Of a stretch of DNA of 64,000 nucleotides, positions 6,952 to 15,437 are shown piece by piece. Made by a program: the position numbers and the translations under genes. How positions within the stretch are numbered: the stretch's first letter is position 1; each line of letters opens with the position of its first letter. The notes under the pieces are model-generated. The model did no database searches. It saw only the letters and a list, made by a program, of their open reading frames with translations, and was not told the DNA's origin. Source of the DNA: Streptomyces griseosporeus (lineage in GTDB: Bacteria > Actinomycetota > Actinomycetes > Streptomycetales > Streptomycetaceae); the NCBI RefSeq assembly GCF_014656055.1, contig NZ_BNBR01000010.1, positions 124,001-188,000 of the forward strand. Direction: 5' to 3'.

Positions 6952-8696
6952 TGGCCGAGCGGCGACCCACCGACGAGCAGCGCCAGAAGGAGCGGGCCGA
7001 GGCCCGGCCCCGCTCGCCCAAGACGAGCGGCGGCGGATTCGACGTCCAGCCGCCTCACCTCTACTACACCTCGCTCGTCGTCCGTGACGGGCAGTTCGAC
7101 TACGACAAGGGCGCCACGGCGCTGGTCGAGGTGCTGAATGGGTACAGCCAGTCCGCGGGGGCCGGCTGGGGCGCGGATGCCTTCGCGGCGGCGTACAAGT
7201 CGGTGACCGAGAAGTTCCTGGAGCTCTGGGCGAAGAGCGTGGTCAGCGTCGGCGGTGTCGCCGTCGGTCTGACGCACACGGCGAACAAGTACGTCCAGGC
7301 CGACTGGCAGGCGCGCCGAATGTACGGCCCGCCGCCCGTCGACAAGGCGCCGCCCGCCGTCATCGAGAACCCGCCCCGCTATGGCCCGGTCAACGACATC
7401 AAGTGGTCCGGCACGGGCGAGGACGCGGACTCCTCCGAGTTCGCCGGCATCGCCGGTGAGATACCCGACTTCCTCGCCGACGTCATCCGGCCGGCCATCG
7501 AGCACGGCCTCAGGCTCGGCAAGATGCACGAGATCACGCCAGGATGCCGGGACGAGGAGTTCCAGGCCATGGCCACCGCCTGGGGCGCGGCAGCCAAGGC
7601 AGCCAAGGCGGCGTCCGACGACTTCAACGGTGCCGTCAAGTTCATCAGCAACAACAAGGGAAACGACGAGTGGCAGGGTGCCATGAAGGCCTTCTGCCAG
7701 ACCATCTGGGGCACCACCGAATGGGGCCGTACGTACGACAAGCAGATGAACCGGGTCTCCATCGGCCGTACCTGGAAGACGGACCGGAAGGTGGTGCCCG
7801 CAAAGCGGCGGCCCATCATCGACGTCCTCCGCGAGACCGCGGAAGCCGTGCAGAAGCAGCTCGACGAACTGGCCGGGGTGGCGGTCACGACCCGAGAGAC
7901 CACGACCCGGCTCGGCAAGGATGCCGCGAAGGCCACGGTCCGGGATCTGACCACGGACCTCGACCCGTTCGAGATGACGAGGCTGGCGGCGACGCTCGCG
8001 TTCGGGGAGATCGTGCTGACCTTCCGCTCGCACATGGACAAGGCGGCTGCCGACGCAGCGGTCGAGAAGTATCACCAGGCTTTCAGTGACGCCGCCGCAG
8101 CGCTGAAGGCGCTGGAACCCGAACTGGACGAGGCGCTGCTCAGCGTGCCCACGTTCGTGGCGGAGGAGGCCCGCGCCGAGGCGTACGGGGCGCGCTCCCT
8201 CAACGACTTCAAGAAGGAGCACAGCTGGCAGCGGCCGGAGAGCACCATCCCCTACAGATACTCCCTCGACCTCGCGACCGAGGAAGAGCTGCACGGCGGG
8301 CACAGCATCGACAAACATGTGGGGCTTACGGATCTGCAGCTGACACAGCGGTTGCGGGACGAGTCGTCGGGGTCCGGCCATATCAATATCCCCGCCGCTT
8401 CCACGTTTACCGATCTGGAATCGGCACAGAATTACACACAGTACAATATCCGGAGCAATACTGCCGCAATCGAAACCTGGCTGAAAGGCAACCCTCCGGA
8501 TCCGCGGCAAAAGGAATTCACGGTCGGAGCGGTCGGCGCCGGCAATCAGGCGTTTCCGGTCGCGACCGGGCGTACAGCGCAAGTGGTGGGCGGCCACCCG
8601 ACGCCTGCCAAGGACGCCTACGGGGTCTCTACGGTGCTCAAGTATGAACCCAGCCTGGACCCGCCGTTCGTCGTCCTGACGTCCATGCCGCAATGA
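6951..8696 (+). CDS. Polymorphic toxin: WXG/helical N-terminus with C-terminal RNase A-like domain
   Basis: A 581-residue protein. Residues 1-40 are charged. A helical region follows with a second WXG-like segment (GWGADAFAAAYKSV near 70), a Pro-rich linker (YGPPPVDKAPPAVIENPP near 125) and a further long helical domain (residues 150-425). The last 130 residues match the bacterial CdiA-CT RNase A-like toxin family. They show HSIDKHVGLTDLQLTQRLRD with the conserved His-Lys-His, then STFTDLESAQNYTQYNI, AIETWLKG, and a terminal beta-rich VSTVLKYEP...FVVLTSMPQ. Such domains degrade RNA in target cells. The toxin tip is much less GC-rich than the rest (27 of 60 bases at 8401-8460). The start overlaps the upstream stop, and the stop overlaps a possible ATG of the next gene. 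Confidence 0.82.
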   Translation: MAERRPTDEQRQKERAEARPRSPKTSGGGFDVQPPHLYYTSLVVRDGQFDYDKGATALVEVLNGYSQSAGAGWGADAFAAAYKSVTEKFLELWAKSVVSVGGVAVGLTHTANKYVQADWQARRMYGPPPVDKAPPAVIENPPRYGPVNDIKWSGTGEDADSSEFAGIAGEIPDFLADVIRPAIEHGLRLGKMHEITPGCRDEEFQAMATAWGAAAKAAKAASDDFNGAVKFISNNKGNDEWQGAMKAFCQTIWGTTEWGRTYDKQMNRVSIGRTWKTDRKVVPAKRRPIIDVLRETAEAVQKQLDELAGVAVTTRETTTRLGKDAAKATVRDLTTDLDPFEMTRLAATLAFGEIVLTFRSHMDKAAADAAVEKYHQAFSDAAAALKALEPELDEALLSVPTFVAEEARAEAYGARSLNDFKKEHSWQRPESTIPYRYSLDLATEEELHGGHSIDKHVGLTDLQLTQRLRDESSGSGHINIPAASTFTDLESAQNYTQYNIRSNTAAIETWLKGNPPDPRQKEFTVGAVGAGNQAFPVATGRTAQVVGGHPTPAKDAYGVSTVLKYEPSLDPPFVVLTSMPQ

Positions 8697-8713
8697 TGAG
8701 TGAGGAGACAGTG

Positions 8714-9277
8714 ATGGCCGACCTTGACGAGCGGTCATGGTCCGAGGCGATCGGCATGTACGAGCGTCGCGCGACGATTGCCAAGGTGACGAGCCGTACT
8801 CATGAGAACTGGCTGCTCGACCTGCCCGCCCTGATGCGCGGTGACACCCGCGACACCCGCGGCTGGCGCACCGTTGACATCTGGGACGGCGAGCTTGAGA
8901 GGTTCGACGATCCCTCCTACCCCTTCGCTGTACCTCCGGAGGTCTTCGCGACGGCGGAATCGTGGAAATCCTATTTGCATGAAATTCCGCGTTCGCAGGC
9001 CTTGCGGTTCCTCGTGGCGCTTTCGACGCCCTGGATCGATGTCACCAAGGAGCCGGATTTCCAGGAGCGCAGGGCGGGTCTTGAAGAGAAAGCCAGCATC
9101 ATCCTGTTGCGCTTCCCCGAGGGCTCACGGTTCTATGCGAACACGGGGCGTGACAGCAGTACCCTCGACTACTACGAGCGGGTTTCTGGTTGGAACCCCT
9201 TTTCCGTCCGCACCTTCGACTTCGGCCTGGTGCTCGTGTCGGAGACGGAAGTCGGAATGGTCTGGTCATTCCGTTGA
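8714..9277 (+). CDS. Probable immunity protein for the RNase A-like toxin
   Basis: A 187-residue protein of no recognised family, starting MADLDERSWSEAIGMYERRA. It is soluble and mixed alpha/beta, with aromatic-rich segments (YPFAVPPEVFATAESWKSYL and STLDYYERVSGWNPFSVRTF). The start at 8714 is preferred because GGAG lies six bases upstream. An alternative ATG at 8693 would overlap the toxin stop as ATGA and add seven residues. Position directly behind the toxin tip, tight coupling and similarly lowered GC content argue for the cognate immunity protein, acquired together with the tip. The assignment rests on context, not on homology. Confidence 0.6.
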   Translation: MADLDERSWSEAIGMYERRATIAKVTSRTHENWLLDLPALMRGDTRDTRGWRTVDIWDGELERFDDPSYPFAVPPEVFATAESWKSYLHEIPRSQALRFLVALSTPWIDVTKEPDFQERRAGLEEKASIILLRFPEGSRFYANTGRDSSTLDYYERVSGWNPFSVRTFDFGLVLVSETEVGMVWSFR

Positions 9278-9317
9278 TGTGATTCGATCGTCCGTGCCGC
9301 CACCATGGAGAAACACC

Positions 9318-9617
9318 TTGCGCACCCGCACCGCCACCTACCCCGACCGGGCGACCGCCCAGTGGGCGACCCAGCACGTGGTCAACCGCAACGAGCAGGT
9401 CATTCACCGCTGGCTGGCCCAGTCCACCCGGCAGCGGCTGACGATCGAGGCGGCCTGGCCGTCCCGGGACGAGCCCGTCGGACGGGTGCTGCTGCAGGCC
9501 ATGATGCTGGCCGGGCGGGAAGCCGTAGACGTGCGGGCCGCCCGGGTCGTGCTCCGCCGCGAGCCCTCCGCCGCGCATGGATTTGCCGTGCACGCCAGCT
9601 TCCCCGTCTACCTGTGA
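9318..9617 (+). pseudogene. Truncated orphan RNase A-like toxin module
   Basis: The frame ending at 9617 encodes about 99 residues from a TTG at 9318 (GGAG seven bases upstream). GTG codons at 9279 and 9294 are alternatives. The sequence TRTATYPDRATAQWATQHVV, VIHRWLAQ and the ending AARVVLRREPSAAHGFAVHA align segment by segment with the C-terminal domain of the upstream toxin (STFTDLESAQNYTQ, IETWLKG, VSTVLKYEPSL). It therefore looks like another bacterial RNase A-like domain. It lacks the preceding His-Lys-His segment that carries catalytic residues, and it lacks any delivery domain. It is most simply a displaced, inactive toxin tip left by recombination, although a small expressed protein cannot be excluded. 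Confidence 0.6.
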
Positions 9618-9633
9618 AGGCAGTGGTTCCCCC

Positions 9634-10284
9634 GTGGCGCTGACCCCTATCGAGCACGACCGCAGACACGGCGAAATGGACCAGGTGCTGCGCGCTTACG
9701 TAGGCCTGCCCGCCGACGACACCCCGGACAGCCCGGGCGTGGCCCTGACCGCCTACCTCCGGCACACGTGGCACACCCGGCCCTGGGCGCTCGCCGCCGC
9801 CGAGAGCCAACTGCGGGAGTACGCCCGTACCCCGCCGGGGCGGCTGAGGGTCCGGCTCGGTGAGTTCTATGACCTGCCGGACGTCGGGCCGGCCGACGCG
9901 GAGATCCTGGACTGGCTGACGCTGGTCGCCGACCACATCCGACGCAGCGTCGAGGAGGGACGCGTGCCGTCCCCGGCACCTCCGCAGACGCACTGGGAGT
10001 GGCATGCCCGGTTCCCCGAGCTCGGGCAGTTTCTCGGTGGCTGGTTCTCGCAGGACATGCCCGACGAGTTCGACGGGCACGAAGCCGCCGTGGCGGACTA
10101 CGTCGCCACCACGGACCCCCAGCTTGTCGCGCGTCTCACAGGGGAGATCCGGGAGCTGCTGGCGCTCGGCCTCGACGAGAGCGAGTACGCCGTCGGAGCC
10201 GCCGAGCTGGGCCTGGAGGTCGAGGCCCCGGACCGGCTCACCGTGAGCGGCTGGCTCGCGCTGGTGGCGGCCCGCCTCGCCTAA
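9634..10284 (+). CDS. CdiI-type immunity protein
   Basis: A 216-residue protein. The last 95 residues (HARFPELGQFLGGWFSQDMP, then DEFDGHEAAVADYVATTD and LTGEIRELLALGLDESEY) resemble the CdiI_2 immunity family. That family typically follows RNase A-like CdiA toxins. The N-terminal half (ALTPIEHDRRHGEMDQVLRA, LRHTWHTRPWALAAAESQLR) has a repeated helical look and may be a diverged second copy of the same fold. The GTG at 9634 fits the preceding gene end, but its ribosome-binding site is distant. It follows the truncated toxin module and probably was its partner. It could still protect against related toxins from neighbours. Confidence 0.7.
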   Translation: MALTPIEHDRRHGEMDQVLRAYVGLPADDTPDSPGVALTAYLRHTWHTRPWALAAAESQLREYARTPPGRLRVRLGEFYDLPDVGPADAEILDWLTLVADHIRRSVEEGRVPSPAPPQTHWEWHARFPELGQFLGGWFSQDMPDEFDGHEAAVADYVATTDPQLVARLTGEIRELLALGLDESEYAVGAAELGLEVEAPDRLTVSGWLALVAARLA

Positions 10285-10304
10285 GCGGCCCTCTGTACAC
10301 GAGC

Positions 10305-10343
10305 GGAGCCCCCACCCGGAAACGAACTCCGGACGGGGGCTCC
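10305..10343. terminator. Bidirectional terminator between the toxin island and sucB
   Basis: GGAGCCCCCACCCGGA at 10305-10320 pairs with TCCGGACGGGGGCTCC at 10328-10343 (one small internal mismatch, seven-base loop). It lies between convergent genes. It can end the immunity transcript from the left and the lpd-sucB transcript from the right. Confidence 0.7.
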
Positions 10344-10365
10344 GTCGTACTGCGCTGAGCGGCGA

Positions 10366-12177
10366 TTACAGGCCGAGCTCGACCTCGAACTCGCCCGCCT
10401 CCAGGATCGCCTTGACCGCCGTCAGGTAGCGGGCCGCGTCGGCGCCGTCGACCAGGCGGTGGTCGTAGGACAGGGTCAGGTAGGTCATGTCGCGGACGCC
10501 GATGACCGTACCCTCCTCCGTCTCGATGACGGCCGGGCGCTTGACCGTGGCGCCGATGCCGAGGATCGCGACCTGGCCCGGCGGCACGATGATCGTGTCG
10601 AAGAGCGCACCGCGCGAACCGGTGTTGGAGATGGTGAAGGTCGCGCCGGACAGCTCGTCGGGCGTGATCTTGTTGGCGCGGACCTTGCCGGCCAGCTCCG
10701 CCGTGGCCTTGGCGATGCCCGCGATGTTGAGGTCGCCGGCGTGCTTGATGACCGGGGTCATCAGGCCCTTCTCGGAGTCCACCGCGATACCGATGTTCTC
10801 GGTGTCGAAGTAGGTGATCGTGCCCTCGGCCTCGTTGATCTTGGCGTTGATGACCGGGTGGGCCTTCAGCGCCTGGGCGGCGGCCTTGACGAAGAACGGC
10901 ATCGGGGAGAGCTTGACGCCCTCGCGCGCCGCGAAGGAGTCCTTCGCCGCGGCACGCAGCCGCATCAGCTTGGTGACGTCGACCTCGACGACCGACGACA
11001 GCTGGGCCTGCTCGTGCAGGGCCTTGACCATGTTGTCGCCGATGACCTTGCGGATGCGCGGCATCTTGACGGTCTGGCCGCGGAGGGGGGAGGCCTCCAG
11101 GGTCGGCGCCTTCTTGGCGGCCGGCGCGGCCGCGGCCGGGGCCGGGGCGGCGGTGGCGGCCTTCGCGGCCTCGGCGGCGGCGATGACGTCCTGCTTGCGG
11201 ATACGGCCGCCGACGCCGGTGCCCTTGACGGTGCCCAGGTCGACGCCGTTCTCGGCGGCGAGCTTGCGCACCAGCGGGGTGACGTAGGCGCCCTCGTCGG
11301 TCGCCTGGGCGGCGGCCGGAGCCGCGGCCGGGGCCGGGGTGACCGGGGCCGGAGCCGGAGCGGCCGGCTGGGCCGGGGCCGCGGGCTGGGCCGGAGCCGG
11401 GGCGGCAGCGGCGGGCGCGGCCGGAGCGGCGGGGGCCGGGGCCGGGGCGGCCGGCTGGGCCGGGGCGGGAGCCGGGGCCGCGGGGGCGGCCGGGGCCTCG
11501 GCGGCGGGCGCCGGGGCAGCCGGGGCCGGGGCGGACGCCGGAGCGGCACCCGGGGCGCCGATGACGGCGAGCTTGGCGCCGACCTCGGCGGTCTCGTCCT
11601 CACCGACCACGATCTCCAGGAGCACGCCGGAGGCGGGCGCCGGGATCTCGGTGTCGACCTTGTCCGTGGAGACCTCGAGCAGCGGCTCGTCGGCCTCGAC
11701 GCTGTCGCCGACCGACTTCAGCCAGCGGGTGACGGTGCCCTCGGTGACGGACTCGCCGAGCGCCGGCAGGACCACGTCGGTGCCCTGTGCGGAGGAGGCG
11801 CCGGAGGCGGCCTCGGCGGTCGGGGCCGGAGCCGGGGCGGCCTGCTCGGTGGAGGGGGCGGCAGCGGCGGGCTCGGGGGCCGGCTCGCTGGCCGGGGCGG
11901 GCTCGGCGGCCGGGGCCGGGGCAGCGGCGGGGGCGCCGGAGCCGTCGTCGATGATCGCCAGCTCGGCGCCCACCTCGACGGTCTCGTCCTCGGCGACCTT
12001 GATGGAGGCGAGGACGCCGGAGGCCGGGGCCGGGATCTCGGTGTCGACCTTGTCGGTCGAGACCTCGAGCAGCGGCTCGTCGGCCTCGACGCGCTCACCC
12101 TCGGCCTTCAGCCAGCGGGTGACGGTGCCCTCGGTGACGCTCTCGCCGAGCGCCGGAAGGGTTACGGAAACCGCCAT
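10366..12177 (-). CDS. sucB: 2-oxoglutarate/pyruvate dehydrogenase E2, dihydrolipoamide acyltransferase
   Basis: A 603-residue E2 core subunit. Two lipoyl domains are visible, each with EVSTDKVDTE, so Lys43 and Lys173 should carry lipoate. They are separated and followed by long Ala-Pro linkers. A peripheral subunit-binding domain follows (YVTPLVRKLAAENGVDLGTV, then GTGVGGRIRKQDV). The catalytic domain ends with YDHRLVDGADAARYL, the active-site HxxxDG. Actinobacterial proteins annotated SucB serve as the shared E2 of mixed pyruvate/2-oxoglutarate dehydrogenase complexes. Nearby aceE and immediately upstream lpd (60 bases away) fit that. An AAGGAG lies eleven bases before the ATG. The DNA of the two lipoyl domains is nearly identical over more than 60 bases. 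Confidence 0.95.
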   Translation of the reverse strand: MAVSVTLPALGESVTEGTVTRWLKAEGERVEADEPLLEVSTDKVDTEIPAPASGVLASIKVAEDETVEVGAELAIIDDGSGAPAAAPAPAAEPAPASEPAPEPAAAAPSTEQAAPAPAPTAEAASGASSAQGTDVVLPALGESVTEGTVTRWLKSVGDSVEADEPLLEVSTDKVDTEIPAPASGVLLEIVVGEDETAEVGAKLAVIGAPGAAPASAPAPAAPAPAAEAPAAPAAPAPAPAQPAAPAPAPAAPAAPAAAAPAPAQPAAPAQPAAPAPAPVTPAPAAAPAAAQATDEGAYVTPLVRKLAAENGVDLGTVKGTGVGGRIRKQDVIAAAEAAKAATAAPAPAAAAPAAKKAPTLEASPLRGQTVKMPRIRKVIGDNMVKALHEQAQLSSVVEVDVTKLMRLRAAAKDSFAAREGVKLSPMPFFVKAAAQALKAHPVINAKINEAEGTITYFDTENIGIAVDSEKGLMTPVIKHAGDLNIAGIAKATAELAGKVRANKITPDELSGATFTISNTGSRGALFDTIIVPPGQVAILGIGATVKRPAVIETEEGTVIGVRDMTYLTLSYDHRLVDGADAARYLTAVKAILEAGEFEVELGL

Positions 12178-12237
12178 GGTTTCGGTTGCTCCTTACGAGT
12201 TGCGGAAGTCTGTGTCGTCGCTTCGTCGACCGAGGGA

Positions 12238-13626
12238 TCAGTCGTGCGCGTGCAGCGGCTTGCCGGCCAGGGCCAGGTGGGCCTCGCCGAGCGCCTCGTT
12301 CTGCGTCGGGTGGGCGTGGATGAGCTGGGCGACCTCGGCCGGCAGCGCCTCCCAGTTGTAGATCAGCTGGGCCTCGCCGACCTGCTCGCCCATGCGGTCG
12401 CCGACCATGTGGACGCCGACCACGGCACCGTCCTTGACCTGGACGAGCTTGATCTCGCCCGCGGTCTTCAGGATCTTGCTCTTGCCGTTGCCCGCCAGGC
12501 TGTACTTCAGAGCGACGACCTTGTCCGCGCCGTAGATCTCCTTGGCCTTGGCCTCGGTGATGCCCACGGAGGCGACCTCGGGGTGGCAGTACGTCACCCG
12601 CGGGACACCGTCGTAGTCGATCGGGACGACCTTCAGACCGGCCAGCCGCTCCGCAACCAGGATGCCCTCCGCGAAGCCGACGTGCGCGAGCTGGAGCGTC
12701 GGAACCAGGTCACCGACCGCCGAGATGGTCGGGATGTTGGTGCGCATGTACTCGTCGACGAGGACGTAGCCGCGGTCCATGGCGACCCCGGCCTCCTCGT
12801 AGCCCAGGCCCTGCGAGACCGGGCCGCGGCCCACGGCCACCAGCAGCACCTCGGCCTCGAACTCCTTGCCGTCGGCGAGGGTGACCTTGACGCCGTCCTG
12901 GGTGTACTCGGCCTTCTGGAAGAAGGTGCCCAGGTTGAACTTGATGCCGCGCTTGCGGAACGCGCGCTCCAGGAGCTTGGAGCTGTTCTCGTCCTCGACG
13001 GGGACGAGGTGCTTCATGCCCTCGATGATCGTGATGTCGGCACCGAAGGACTTCCACGCCGAGGCGAACTCGACGCCGATGACACCGCCGCCCAGGATGA
13101 TCGCGGACTTCGGCACGCGGTCCAGGACGAGGGCGTGGTCGGAGGAGATGATGCGGTTGCCGTCGATCTCCAGACCCGGCAGCGACTTCGGCACGGAGCC
13201 GGTCGCCAGCAGGATGTGGCGGCCCTGGATCCGCTGGCCGTTCACGTCCACGGAGGTGGCCGACGACAGGCGGCCCTCACCCTCGATGTAGGTCACCTTG
13301 CGGGAGGCGACGAGGCCCTGCAGGCCCTTGTACAGGCCGGAGATCACCTCGTCCTTGTACTTGTGCACACCCGCGATGTCGATGCCCTCGAAGGAGGTCT
13401 TGACGCCGAACTGAGCGGCCTCACGGGCCTGGTCGGCGATCTCGCCCGCGTGCAGCAGGGCCTTGGTGGGGATGCAACCCCGGTGCAGGCAGGTGCCGCC
13501 GACCTTGTCCTTCTCGATCAGGGCGACGTCCAGGCCCAGCTGCGCCCCGCGCAGGGCCGCGGCGTAACCACCGCTACCACCGCCGAGGATCACTAGGTCG
13601 AAAACGGTGCTGGCGTCGTTCGCCAC
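12238..13626 (-). CDS. lpd: Dihydrolipoyl dehydrogenase (E3)
   Basis: A 462-residue FAD flavoprotein that reoxidises dihydrolipoyl groups of 2-oxoacid dehydrogenases using NAD. Seen: FAD-binding GGGSGGYAAA at residues 15-24 and the redox disulfide GGTCLHRGCIPTK with Cys46 and Cys51. Also seen are the NAD-binding GGGVIGVEFA near 178, and the C-terminal dimer-interface HAHPTQNEALGEA with the catalytic His-Glu. GTG at 13626 is taken as start because GGAGG lies just upstream; an ATG at 13644 would add six residues. It is the first gene of a two-gene unit with sucB. Confidence 0.96.
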   Translation of the reverse strand: MANDASTVFDLVILGGGSGGYAAALRGAQLGLDVALIEKDKVGGTCLHRGCIPTKALLHAGEIADQAREAAQFGVKTSFEGIDIAGVHKYKDEVISGLYKGLQGLVASRKVTYIEGEGRLSSATSVDVNGQRIQGRHILLATGSVPKSLPGLEIDGNRIISSDHALVLDRVPKSAIILGGGVIGVEFASAWKSFGADITIIEGMKHLVPVEDENSSKLLERAFRKRGIKFNLGTFFQKAEYTQDGVKVTLADGKEFEAEVLLVAVGRGPVSQGLGYEEAGVAMDRGYVLVDEYMRTNIPTISAVGDLVPTLQLAHVGFAEGILVAERLAGLKVVPIDYDGVPRVTYCHPEVASVGITEAKAKEIYGADKVVALKYSLAGNGKSKILKTAGEIKLVQVKDGAVVGVHMVGDRMGEQVGEAQLIYNWEALPAEVAQLIHAHPTQNEALGEAHLALAGKPLHAHD

Positions 13627-13828
13627 GTCACGTCCTCCATGCATGTGCGCCACCGGTCTCCAGTGACCGGCAGGCGGCTGGTGTCCGGCCGCTCGTTCTT
13701 CGGCCCTTCGGTGGGGCCCTGTCCTGCCGAGCCCCATCTTCGCACTAGTCAGTGGCGAACGAGACGCCGGGCCGGGGTGTGAGACACCCCACTGCAACGC
13801 CCCAGGGGCGCGGGACCGCATCGATATG

Positions 13829-13874
13829 CGGCTGCGCCGCGTGGGGCGAGACCAGCCCCCACGCGGCGCAGCCG
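13829..13874 (-). terminator. Strong hairpin terminator downstream of pepA
   Basis: An 18-bp perfect stem (CGGCTGCGCCGCGTGGGG at 13829-13846 with its complement at 13857-13874) has a ten-base loop. It lies between the end of pepA and the start of lpd, both on the minus strand, so it should insulate lpd from pepA transcription. There is no T run, as is common in Streptomyces. The AGGGGCGCGGG next to it resembles the dispersed repeat listed elsewhere. Confidence 0.7.
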
Positions 13875-13910
13875 CCGTACGACGGGTCGGACCCCGTCAG
13901 TGGCCGAACG

Positions 13911-15437
13911 TCAGCCCAGGTCACCCGCGGCCGTCAGCTCCGCCAGCCGCACCAGCGTCCGCACGGCCGTACCCGTGCCGCCCTTCGGCGTGTACCCGAA
14001 CGGGCCGCCCTCGTTGAAGGCGGGACCGGCGATGTCGAGGTGCGCCCAGGTGATGCCCTCGCCCACGAACTCGCGCAGGAACAGGCCGGCGACCAGGCCG
14101 CCGCCCATCCGCTCGCCCATGTTCGCGATGTCGGCGACCTGCGAGTCCATGCCCTTGCGCAGGTGCTCCGGCAGCGGCATCGGCCACGCCGGCTCGCCCA
14201 CCTCCTCGGCGGCCTCGTGCACCGCGGAGCGGAACGCGTCGTCGTTGGCCATGATCCCGAAGGTGCGGCTGCCCAGCGCCAGCATCATCGCGCCGGTCAG
14301 GGTCGCCACGTCCACGATCGCGTCGGGCTTCTCCAGCGAGGCGGCCCACAGCGCGTCGCCCAGGACCAGCCGGCCCTCGGCGTCGGTGTTGAGCACCTCC
14401 ACCGTCTTGCCGCTGTACATGCGCAGCACGTCACCCGGACGGACGGCGGAGCCCGACGGCATGTTCTCGGCCAGCGCCAGCCAGCCGGTGACGTTGACCT
14501 CCAGGCCCAGGCGGGAGGCGGCGACGACCGCGGCGAACACGGCGGCGGCACCGCTCATGTCGCACTTCATGGTCTCGTTGTGGCCGGCCGGCTTCAGCGA
14601 GATGCCGCCCGAGTCGTAGGTGATGCCCTTGCCGACGAAGGCGAGGTGCTTCTTCGCCTTGGAGTGGGTGTACGACAGCTTCACCAGCCGGGGCGTCGAC
14701 GCGGAACCGCCGCCGACGCCGAGGATGCCGCCGTAGCCGCCCTTGACCAGGGCCTTCTCGTCCAGCACCTGGATCTTGATGCCGTGTTCCTTGGCCGCGG
14801 CCTGGGCGATCGCGGCGAAGGCCTCGGGGTTGAGGTCGTTGGGCGGGGTGTTGATCAGGTCGCGGGCCCGGTTCAGCTCCTCGGAGACCGCGGTGGCGCG
14901 GGCGAGCGCCGCCTTGTACGCGGCGTCGCGCGGCTTGCCGCCGAGCAGCGCGGCCTCGCCGAGCGGGGCCTTGCCGTTCTTGGCCTTGGCGTCCTTGGCG
15001 GTGTCCTTGTAGGCGTCGAAGGAGTACGCGCCGAGCAGCACGCCCTCGCCGATCGCACCGGCGTCGGCCGGGTCGGTCAGCGGCAGCGCGAACGCGGCCT
15101 TCTTCGAGCCGGCGAGGGTGCGGGCGGCGACGCCGGCGGCCCTGCGCAGCGCCTCGCCGTCGTAGCCGGCGTCCTTCTCGGGCTCGGCGCCCAGGCCCAC
15201 CGCCACCACGAGGGGAGCCTTGAAGCCGGACGGGGCCGGCAGCTTCGTCACCTCGCCCTCGGCACCGGAGGCCCCGAGGGTCTCCAGGATTCCGGCGAGC
15301 CGGCCGTCGTAGGCCTTGTCGACAGCCTCGGCGCCGGGCGCGACGACCGGTCCCTTGGCGCCCTTGGCGACGCCGATCACGATCGCGTCGGCCCGGAGAC
15401 CGGGCGCCGCGGCGGTGCTGAGAGTGAGAGCAGTCAC
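13911..15437 (-). CDS. pepA: Leucyl aminopeptidase (M17)
   Basis: A 508-residue cytosolic two-metal aminopeptidase that removes N-terminal residues from peptides. Seen: the C-terminal catalytic domain with GKGITYDSGGISLKPAGHN and MKCDMSGAAAVFAAV (metal ligands Lys/Asp/Asp). The M17 signature NTDAEGRLVLGDAL is followed by the late motif WAHLDIAGPAF. The N-terminal macro-like domain (ADAIVIGVAKGAKGPVVAPG) is less conserved. Translation begins with GTG at 15437. It is divergent from the exopolysaccharide operon. Confidence 0.95.
   Translation of the reverse strand: MTALTLSTAAAPGLRADAIVIGVAKGAKGPVVAPGAEAVDKAYDGRLAGILETLGASGAEGEVTKLPAPSGFKAPLVVAVGLGAEPEKDAGYDGEALRRAAGVAARTLAGSKKAAFALPLTDPADAGAIGEGVLLGAYSFDAYKDTAKDAKAKNGKAPLGEAALLGGKPRDAAYKAALARATAVSEELNRARDLINTPPNDLNPEAFAAIAQAAAKEHGIKIQVLDEKALVKGGYGGILGVGGGSASTPRLVKLSYTHSKAKKHLAFVGKGITYDSGGISLKPAGHNETMKCDMSGAAAVFAAVVAASRLGLEVNVTGWLALAENMPSGSAVRPGDVLRMYSGKTVEVLNTDAEGRLVLGDALWAASLEKPDAIVDVATLTGAMMLALGSRTFGIMANDDAFRSAVHEAAEEVGEPAWPMPLPEHLRKGMDSQVADIANMGERMGGGLVAGLFLREFVGEGITWAHLDIAGPAFNEGGPFGYTPKGGTGTAVRTLVRLAELTAAGDLG

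Noticed and set aside
6951..10284. Classical two-partner CDI system
   Set aside because: The toxin tip and CdiI-like protein recall contact-dependent inhibition. There is no large filamentous adhesin or TpsB-type outer membrane protein, and the organism is Gram-positive. A WXG/type VII type delivery is more sensible.
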